From Silurus meridionalis (taxonomy: Eukaryota; Chordata; Actinopteri; Siluriformes; Siluridae): a stretch of 64,000 nucleotides of DNA. The stretch's first letter is position 1. Every line of letters starts with the position of its first letter. Under the pieces are notes generated by a model. That model made no database searches, was not told the origin of the DNA, and worked only from the letters and a program-made list of their open reading frames with translations. The position numbers and the translations under genes are program-made. This document shows, piece by piece, positions 1 to 11,165 of the stretch. The stretch spans positions 8,472,846 through 8,536,845 of the forward strand of contig NC_060906.1 in the NCBI RefSeq assembly GCF_014805685.1, in the 5' to 3' direction.

Positions 1-232
1 GTGTCCTGAGAGTCACATAGAATACAGATTAACATGGCAGAGGTAGAGCTGTAACTTCCTGTTGACACAACAGGAAAAGAACGTCTAGTTCTTGTGTATC
101 GTGTATCTTTTATTTATTTATTTATTTATTTATTTACTTTGCACTACAAAGGCCTGTGTGTGAAAGGGCCATGCATGAAGATGCACGTCCCTATTTTTAA
201 TATTTCTCTGTTGTTGTTGTTGTTGTTGACAG

Positions 233-3200
233 TCTTGGCGTTCAGTGTGGGCGACACCAAGCAGGTCGTCCTGTGTGATGCTGAGAAGGCTGAGATCCTC
301 CACCTGTTTCCTGTGGATGGCCCAGTGTCCTGTATGCACTGGATGGAAGTGCAGAGTGACAGCAAGTGGGTCTTATCTGTAATTATTAATACATTAATAT
401 GTACGGCATTTGGCAGGCGAGTGACTCACAATTATCTCATTCATACAACTGAGCAATTGAGGTGGTAGCAGGGTTTAAACTCACGACCTTCTGGTGAAAA
501 GGCCAACATCTTGAATTTGAGTGATTTCATCAAATAACTTAATTTTTTTAAACAGCTCGCCGTCATCATCCTCGGCTAACGAGTCAGAGGACGAGTCCAA
601 CCGTTTCCTGCCCAAGCTACCAACGTTACCCAAGAGGTCAGTTTGGACGTCAGGGTCGGAGCTTTGCTCGATTTGTCTTTGCATGCGCTATGTTTTGAAT
701 GCTCGTTCTCAAGCGTTTTTGCGTTCTGTGTTTTCAGCTACAGCACGTCATCGAAGATTTTCAGGTGGGTGGATGCAATGCGCTGACGTGGCTCCTGTTT
801 CATAAGTAAGGCAGTTCACAGTTATTGGAGAGAAATCAGTAAATTCAGTGAGTTCAAGTGAATGCAAAATTTTATTTTAAAGACGTGTACAATTGAGTGC
901 CTCCAGCTTTGTGGTAACAGTTTGGAAAAGAACCACATACAGCAGGAAAGGTCAGGTGACCCAATACTTTTGGCAATAAAGTGTATTATTCATTTATATG
1001 TAGCTTTTGAAACGAATTAGTTTCGGTTTACGCTAGGGGGCGCCCCCGAATAGTTGAAGATTGGATGCTTCTATAGGAGGAGCCTGATTCGTCTAACATC
1101 TGGGGGAGACCAGATTGCAGACTTCATCATGTGATGTATGTATGATCTGATTTTGCAGTGAAGAGAAGTCTGATGAAGTCACTAACCTGCTGGGGGACGT
1201 CAGGTCAGTGGTTTGGATTTCTTTCCTGCTTTGGTGACCCTGAAATTTGAAATATATACCCTGAATCTGGAATATATATATTATTATATAATATATTCTA
1301 TAATATTATTATTAATATGAAATATATTATTATTATTAAATATAGGTGTTGTATATAAATTATATATAACACTTTTTTATTTTATTTTCTTCCATGAAGG
1401 TTCAACATCCTAGTCGTAAGCGGGCCGTCCGGTTTTGTGGAACTTTATGCGTATGGACTGTATAAGATCGCCACGCTAAAAGGGGTGCGACTTAGTCTTT
1501 TCTTTCCTCTGCTTCTTGCTGCCTTTATACTTATACAGTATTTATTGCTTTTTACCTTGTCAGAAAGAACTAATTGTGCTTTGGCGTTCTCAGATCACCG
1601 GTACGTGCCGCAGCCTCTGTCTGTCCAGTGACCTCAAATCTCTCTCAGTCATAACGGAAATTAAATCCTCGATCAGGAAGTCTGAGATCCAATACATCCA
1701 GGTGAATGAAACACCTCAGGGACCAGGTCTTGATAATCTTCAGCTTTGTTTTTCTGTTTGTTGCTGTTTATATTTAGTATACAGTAGCTCACAAAAGTGA
1801 GTGCACCCCTCACATTTCAGCAACTATTTTATATCTCCTTAAAAAACAATACTGTAGAAATGAAACTTGGACATATTTTAGAGTGGTCAATGTGCAGGTT
1901 TTACAGCAGTACAGATTTACTGTCCTCTGAACTCAGTAATAATAACAACATACAGCCATTATTGTCTAAATATCTGCCAATAAAAGTGAGTGTCCAAAGT
2001 GTTAATATTTTGTATGAGCACCATCCAGCACTGCCTTAATCCTCCTGTGCATGAAATTCTCCAGAGCTGCACATGTTGTTGCTGGGATCCTCTTTCACTC
2101 CTCCATAATGACATCACGGAGCTGCTGGATGTTAAACACATGGCGCTTCTCCACCTTCTGCTTGAGGATCCCACAGGTGCTCAATAGGGTTTAGGTCTGG
2201 AGACATACTTGTCCACTTCATCACCTTCAGCTTCCTCAGCAAAGCAGTAGTCAACTTAGCTTCATTTCTATAGTATTGTCCCTTGAGAAGTGGCGTGCAC
2301 TCACTTTTGTGGGATACTGTAGATAAGATAACAAAGCATTGTCCTGTAGATATCAGATATTTTGAGGCAGGTTTTGCATGTGGGTGACAGGTAATGATCG
2401 GGATTAAACAGTGGGCCAGTGCTCACATTAGGATGTTCTTGTTTCTTTCATTTAGATGGACACTGGCCTGCTGTCCTCATGTCTCCCAGAGCTGACGAGG
2501 ATGGCCCGCAAATTCACACACATCTCCACCCTAATACAGGTTCGGAGCTCAATATTGTCTTCCTGTGTTTTTGTATTATTATTTTGGTGTAACTATAGAC
2601 AAAATTCTCAGTTCGGTTTAATTTTGATATGGTTTGGGGGAAGAAATGCAAAACAAATTTGTCTTTTTTTGTTAATGCTGTTTATTATTAACATTTGTGA
2701 ACAGCAAATGTTTACATTTTTAAAAGCAATTGCAAAAAAAAAAAAAAAAAAAATGCCTGCTTGGATAAAAATATATATATTAATAATAAATCTTATTTCC
2801 GGTATGGAGTGAGTAGCCACAGTGACCCTGCGCTGTTACAGCTTACAGCTGTTACAGCTACAACTGTTTATTACAATTTTTTTATATCTTTGGCATTGTT
2901 GTGTATGTTTTCAAGTTTAATAGAAAAAACAGGTGTGAAATATCGAAATACATTAAAAGTAAAATCACACTTCCTTTTTTTTTTTTTTATCCCTTATAAA
3001 AAATGAACAAAAATATACTTTTAAAAAAGATAAATAAATAATTAAGTAAATATGTGAATAGGCAGTCAGTAGGGTCTAATATTGGTAAGATGTCAGGAAA
3101 AGGGGTCCACCTAGTCTTTTGTGTTCTGTTTTGTTTTTAAGAAAAACATGCACGTTTCTTTTGTTTATATGCAACAAACTAGGGAATATAATGGTATATG

Positions 3201-5699
3201 GTGTCATTGAAAAATCTTCCCTTAGCATTAGTAACAGTTTTACACACTCTTGGCATCCTGACATTGACTTCTTTGTCCTCTTGCAGTACCTGCGTCTGTC
3301 TCTCACCTGTATGTGTGAAGCCTGGGAAGACATCCTCATGCAAATGGATCTCCGCCTGACCAAATTTGTCCAGGTTCAATAACGCTGTTTAATGCTTTAA
3401 TGCTTAATGCTGCTTGTTTCAATAATAAATGACAACTTTTTCTCTTGCTGTTTTGCAGGAAAAGAATACGAGTACTCAGGTTCAAGATGAGTTCTTGGAG
3501 CTGTTGCTATGGGGACATGCCAGGTACAGACACTGAAGAGATCAGACACCACCAGTCTAATCTGGTTGTATCTGTTAAATATAGATTTTTTAAATTTATT
3601 TTTCCAATTATTTCCTCATACAAACTTGAGTTAAATTTTTCTCCCAGTGAATCGCTTAGCTGGATTAAGCTTTATTAATTCCATGTCTATAGACAGGGTT
3701 CCCATGGGTCATGGAATTTCTGGAATATCATGGAATTTTGAAAGGTCTATTCCAGACATTAAAAGTGAGGGAAATTTATATTATTTTTGTCTAAGACATG
3801 GAATATTGGTTAGGGTTAAATGTTAGTTTTCATTAACAAACAAAATTTGAGTTTCCATCAAAATAAAGTTTTTCTATACCGTAAATCACACCTATTGTTA
3901 TGGTTTAGGCTTCAATTTTCAATTTTATTCTGTTTCTGCTTATCAACTTGCAGTTACTTAAGTCAAATGGAAACCAGACTGTACCAGTCAACTGAAGCAA
4001 ACATGCCAGGAAAATGTTATTTTCAAGAGCTTTGGCTACAAAATGATCTCTTCAAAGACTTTTAAAAAGTAGATGAAAGAAAAGCTAAATGTAAAATTAG
4101 TAAAACTATTATCGAGCATGCTACCTGTATAAAGCTGACAGGAGCTTCATCCCAAGTGCCCATCACTGCTTTACTACAGCCTCCCCTAATAGCTCCAAGA
4201 GAACAGCAGTCAGCCAATAAAGCTGCTCGCACCTCCAGCAGTGACATTAGTGTGAGACACGGTGGAGAACGTCTCGGCTTAACACCAGCAAAGTGTCTGG
4301 CTGAAATCTTGTGATGCCTGAAGCTCCCACTGGTCATCCAGGTCATCAGAACAAAGTGGTTTGCAGCTATAACATTAGCTAGCTAGTTATAATGAACAAA
4401 ATAAATATTTAAACAGGTAGCCTATGTTAGGTAGCATGCGGTCAATGATGGAATTGAAAATGTAGCTAGTCAGTGAAAGTCAGGGAATTTTACATTTTGC
4501 TTAGATTTTGGTTCACATTAACAAGTTCAACAAACAGTTATCATGTCTTCAGTCCTGAGCTTCATGAGTCTTTGGGGCATGTGAGATGAGATGAGGTGGT
4601 GGCTTCTGGGCAGCATCTGTTATAATCAGTTTTTACAACACCTGTGCAAATTATGGCAGAGCTCTTAGAGTGAAAAGACATTAGTCTGCTATAGCTTCAA
4701 TTGTCCAACAGGGGGCACTTAGTTACACTTAGTGTAATTTTTTTTTTCCAGCCCTGAACTGCAAGCTCTTCTCATGAATCAGCTGACTGTCAAAGTAAGT
4801 CTGGAGAATGTAATATTCTTAATGGTTTAATTGATATATATATTTTTGTGTCTTCCACACAATGCAAAAAGAAATGTTGCTGAAACTCAACTGTTGTCTT
4901 TTTTGCCTTTGGAAAGGGCTTGAAGATGTTGGGCCAGTCCATCGAGTCGTCATACTCAAGCATCCAGAAACTGGTTATCAGTCACTTACAGAGGTATAAC
5001 GTCTTGAAGGAACAGGAGAAGTCGCGTCTGAAGCCAGCCAATCCTTTCTTTACTAACAGCGTAACGCATTCGCCGGAAATAGCTGTCGGCTCTCTTCCAC
5101 ATACGCTAGCTCACAGATGCTGGTGATTGGCTGATATCGCAATGACAAGCGATAAAGTCACGTTTTCACCCTAGCAATTTTTGCATTCACTCAACGATCT
5201 CATGACAGTAGAGATTTTCTGTAGCACCATTCAGAACCATTATTAAGTTTTTTCCGGCGCATAGTTCCACTGACTTTATGTATTTATTGCCAATACTTGT
5301 GCTCTATGTTGATTAACATGCAACTTTCTCACCTTCTGTCAGTGGTTCAGAGGCTTTGCTGTACCATCTGAGCGAAGTGAAAGGCATGGCTTTGTGGAAG
5401 CAAAAGTTTCAACCTCTTGGTCTGGACCCGGCAGCTATTGAACGTAAGAGTCATCATAATCTATTTATAGGAACATATTAAAACACGTTGAAACGGTATC
5501 GAAAAACGAGGACTCATTAGTACTGTGCTGTGTCTTTTTGTGTCTAGACGCCATCACAGCAGTGGGCTCCTTCACACTAAAGGCTAGTGAACTATTACAG
5601 TAAGTCTCACCACATGGCCAGCACATGTCCCTCTGCTATGCAGTGCGGGAAAGCACGCTTGTAATCGTGTCCTAAGCCATTCATCATCGAGCTCTTCAT

Positions 5700-5736
<37 letters not shown>

Positions 5737-7476
5737 TTTCTTTCCAGAGTGATTGATAAAAGTATGAAGAATTTTAAGGCGTTTTTCCGATGGCTTTACG
5801 TCGGTAAGCGTGAAGCTCTCTGCCTTGTTTTGAGCATGTGTTTTATTTATTTTTAATACTTACAAATGGACCATGAAAAAGTCATCACTGATGTAATCGT
5901 GTTTTTTCCCTTTTTTTTTTTTTTTTTTTTTTCCTTCTCTCCTGTTCTTGGTCAGCGATGCTGCGCATGTCCGAAGATCACGTCCCAGCAGAACTAAATA
6001 AGGTGAGAACCCTGAGGAACAGCTTCATTGGAAAGTGAGAGTTCAGTGGTGTTGAACTTCTGACTGGAAGGTCAAATTCCAGCTCTACCAAGCTGGCACT
6101 AATGGGCCCTTGAGCAAGGCCCTAACCTGCTCAATTGTATAAAAAAAGAAATACATACAGTAAGTGCAGCTGGTCCCCGAGTTATGATGGTTCGACTTTC
6201 GATTCTTTCGACATTACGATGACGATAGCAATACGACAAAATTGTACAAATATGTTGTTTTGTGCAGAAGGCAATGGTAGCAGTATATACCTATGGTATG
6301 ATGCGTTGCCAGGTGTACGGATTTCCTGCATTGTGAGATCCATACTCTCGCAAGCGTTCCACAGACTTCACTTGTCTCTGTGTTGGGGCATGTATACTTT
6401 CTGTGTTTTTGGTGTTTCAAAGCCCAATTCTAGCTCTTGTCTCTCCTTTTTATTGGCGTCACCTGACACTGAAACGGAGCACATCCAACTTCGACCCTCA
6501 CTCGCGAACCGGTGCTCGTATATACTGTATAGTTTATACATTACGGTACTGTAAATGACTGTTTTGCGAAGTTATGTACTGTAATGTGTTCAGTTATTAA
6601 CAGTACACTACCCTATACTAATCACCATTCTTTAAGACTCCTGGTTAGACTGGGCCATGTCTCGATATTTTCAAGTTACGATGGCGTCATCGCAACGCAT
6701 CCTTTCAAGTCAAGGACTACTATAGATCGCTTTGGTTGCCAAATGTCGTAAATGTTAAAATAGCACAGTTTAATGGAAGTTAATATTCCATTGAATTCAA
6801 TTAAATCCAATAGAAATACATGTTTACATTTTCTGAGCTGTATATTCAAACTGATTTTTTTTTTTATATTTGATAGCCACTCCCCCCCAACCCCACCGCC
6901 TCAACTTGTCATACTTTAGATCAAACTAATTGTAGAACTAAATGAGTACTAATTGTAATCCCGTGTCCCCAGATGACCCAGAAGGACCTGGCATTCGTTG
7001 CCGATTTCCTTTCGGAGCATTTCAGTGCCGTGAGTAAATACTGTGCAAGCACTTCATTAAACATTAGTACAAGTCTTTACAGCATACTGCATTGTCCGCT
7101 CGGCTTCTTTGTCGTGACAGAATGAGGAGCTGTTTGATCGCAAAGGAAAATACTTCAACGTGGAGCGAGTGGGGCAGGTAAGGACAAGTCAGCCGAGTCT
7201 GTCTGTATATGGGTATGTGTCCTAAAAGAAACCTCTTACTGTCTTTGTACTAGATGGGATTGCAGGATTTGAATTACATGCACATTTATTTAATACAGAA
7301 ATCCTATGAGGGCATAGAGTCTAATTTTATTTTTCTTGATTCCTTTTCATCAAAACTTGATTCTCTCACCATAGCAAAAGTTGTTTTCTCCTGATCTCGA
7401 CTTAATTTTCTTGTTGTCTCTACATAAACATTGTTATCTTCAATTTTTGTCAGGTTTTTCTTTGGGAAACTCTAAA

Positions 7477-7544
<68 letters not shown>

Positions 7545-9151
7545 CTCCTGCAGAGATAAAGTCCACATTTGCTGCAAAAATTATTGCATTAGTAACTTTA
7601 ATTAGTAAAGCCATTTCAGACACAAGGCGTGAGATTTTCTCGCGATACAAGTACCTCGTGAGAAAACAGGTTTTTATGTTGATCATGAGAAAATTGTCAT
7701 GATAGCGAAAATATTATAATGCATTGCCTTAAATCTTGTATGTAATATGTATTATATTTGTTAGTCATTATTATGTTTTGTCAGCAATGATCACTCAGAG
7801 GTTGATTTATTTATTTATTTATTTATTTATTTACCCTCCAGTATCTGAAAGATGAAGATGAAGATTTAGTGTCTCCCCCAAATATGGAAGGCAATCACTG
7901 GGTGACGTTTGTTCAAAAGACCAAAAAGCTAAAAGGCAATGACTCTTCTCTTATTATGAACTACAATCTGTGTCCACTTTAATGTGCACCCATGTACCTT
8001 TTATGCTGTTATCCAAACACATAAAAGATCTAGAATCTCTGTAAAACCATACTAGCTTTCCAGATTAGAAATCCAGTTTCCAAATGTTTTGCTAAGGCCA
8101 CATTGTTAATACATTGTCATAACTAGAGGTCGAACGACTAGAGGTCGCTGGCTAGGTTGAATCGTACTTGCTGGTAAATGATGAATCATCAGTTAATAAA
8201 AGCTTTAGAAGTATTGTTTGTAAAATTCAACATATACTAATGCATCTTTAGATCTTTTTGAACTATCGTGAATGAGATATAGCACCAGGTCTCGCGTGTC
8301 TAAACAAACAGCATGTGGCTTTAGTGATTTACCTCTAGAGGCCGCACTTATAATATTAGCAGAACTTCCCAGCCACTCCAGCGCAGACGCAACCCGAAAA
8401 AACTATCGGTATGGATTTTTGCCGATAGTTCCAGCAATCAACTATCAGTCTATTAGTCAACTATTTAAAAATAAATCTTGCATGTTAAAAAAAATAAGTA
8501 TTGCACCTTCTTATATGCAGCTTTTGACTTTTTTTTTTTTTTTGACTTTTTTTTATTTGGATAACTGCATGAGAGCATGTACAGGGGCTCCCAAAAAACT
8601 GGGTTGCACTTTGATAAAACAATAAATATATAAGTATATAAATGCACATAATCTTTGGGCAGTTAGGGTTGGAGTATGGATAATTCTCTCCTGTTTATTT
8701 TTTTGTTTTTGTACGCTATGCCATTTTTAGACTGCTTGAATATTGTAGAATTAGGGTTTGAGGCTTCTCATTTTGACTTTTTTAATTTATTTTGTTTGTT
8801 TTTTGCAGAAAGTCCTCTGCTGTTCCCCACCTACCCTCAAAAGTCTCTGCACTTTGTGAAAAGGTTGATGGAGGGCTCCATTGACCTCTGTCTGCAAAAA
8901 CCAGCTGTAAATCTATTACTCATCTGCACACATAATTGCATATTTCTCAGACTCTCTATCTATCACACAGCCGTAACTTCAGAGTTCCTATGTTTGGTTC
9001 GGTTTCTGAATGTTAAATTGCATTTAAAAAAAAAAAAAAAAGTCACAGCTCTCTACACGTCCCAGTTGAAAAAGAAAAAAACACCTGAAAACATACAGGG
9101 TTTTTTTTCTCATTCCTCTCTTTAAAGTTTGCCTCTGAAGCAGTGCTGGGT

Positions 9152-9206
<55 letters not shown>

Positions 9207-11113
9207 GCAGAAATAAACCGTTATGAATAGGAATTGCTGTAGCATAAGAACTTTACTCACACACACACTCACACACACACCAAACTTGCAATCTTTTCCC
9301 CTATTTATGACTATACAGTATACAATTTTCTATTTCCCTTGGGATACAGTGTACAAAATATGAATATATCTATATCTATCTATCTATATTCTTTTTTTTT
9401 TCTCAGCTGTTGTCACATTGGAACTGAATACTAATTCTGTGTTTGCACATAAATTTAATACTTTTAAGTTAATACGTTTTTAATACTCTAATCAACATGG
9501 GCATAGACAAATATTGATGCTTTGTGCAAATTTATGTTTATTTTTAGTGAAGCCAAACTCAACATAGAGCATGAAGACAAAATATTCTAACACAATGTGA
9601 TTTGATGCAATAGTAAAAAAAATTGGATATGCAGTTCACTTACTTAAGTGCCTTCTGACTTCTAACAAATGGCCCTTTTTACTCAAAGGTCTTTGTGGGG
9701 CAAAAAAAAAAAAAAAGAGAAATATGAAATAAAACCAGACGTCGTTTTCCTGTTCTGTCTTTAGGAAGATGCAGCTCTACCTCTGCCATGTTAATCTGTA
9801 TTCTATGTGACTTTAAGGACACGCCTCGGTCTCAGTGGTGTTATGATACACCTTGTGCACGTAGAAGTGGTGCTAAGAGAACGTGCTCGAGAAACAGTTT
9901 AGCGACAAGAAATCCATCTACATATTAAATATCGATCACAAATTATTGGTCACTTTAGAATGTAAAGCGCATCTACTAACAATTTTATGTATAAATATAG
10001 TTTTTTACAGATGCAAATATGTTAAAAGCGATTTAAAATGCATTTTATTTGTTTGTCTTCTTTTTGGTCAGGAGGTAATCGGGAGCTCAGTGAAGCAGGC
10101 TGCGTGTCTGCGGCTGTACTCGGTGCCTGAGAGGTAACACACTCTCTCTAACACTATAACACTGATGCGCTCATTAAAGCTGTTTCTCAGATAAGAGATG
10201 CGCCGATGTGTTTGCTTTTTTTGTTTTCCTACAGTTCTGAGAACACCTCGCGGCTGTTTGAGCTTCCGTCACTGTAAGTGTACACCTGTAACACAGTCAC
10301 TGCCTCATTTCTGACATTTTACTGTAATGACGTTTTACAAGAGCAGGCCATTTTAAAATGACAAACTGGTTTTACTCTGGGTATTTACCAGGGGTATCTA
10401 CCACCATCAACCCTGATGTCTAGGTAGCAGCAGCACAGGTTTTCTGGTGTGGTGCAAACACTAAGTAATGCCCATGTTCTTGTAGAGTGGCATGTTATGG
10501 CACAGAATTGACGGGCCACTCTGTGTACCATTTTCCGTAATATGCTGCAAGAACCTTATATATATATACTTCTACTATATATATATTTTAACTTTGGTTT
10601 GTGTTAGTTTTATGGATGTAATAAGGGAATGCTGGCTAGGGAATTGAACAAACAGGAGAGGAAAATCAATATTTTTTTCAATCAGTTAATTAATAACTAT
10701 TGTGAACATATAAAATCACTGAATATACTACCAGTATTGTAGTTTAATTCACAATGTTTTATTGTTCTGATTAATATATATATATGTTCTTATTATAGTT
10801 ATTGTAATGAAATGTAATTATATGATTCATTTGGTTGCTCATTGCCCCCCTGCCCTACAGATGGAATGATAAAAATGCTGGGATGCTCTATGTAATCTTC
10901 TGTATGCCAGAGATATCCACTTCTAAAATCTGTATACTGAGAAGAGCAACAGACCCAAACAGGTGTTTGTCCCATCTCTCCTTAAATAATCTCTCTCCTT
11001 GAACACAAACACACACTCTCACACATTGTTTTTACTAAAGCACTCTGAGGGAAGTCTTCTTATTGGAGTATCTTTATATTAAAGATACTCCAATAAGAAG
11101 ACTTCCAATTTTT

Positions 11114-11165
<52 letters not shown>

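Noticed and set aside
6135..6554. 139-codon ORF in anapc4 intron 15
   Set aside because: It lies within a MITE-like repeat with inverted ends; no protein similarity recognised.
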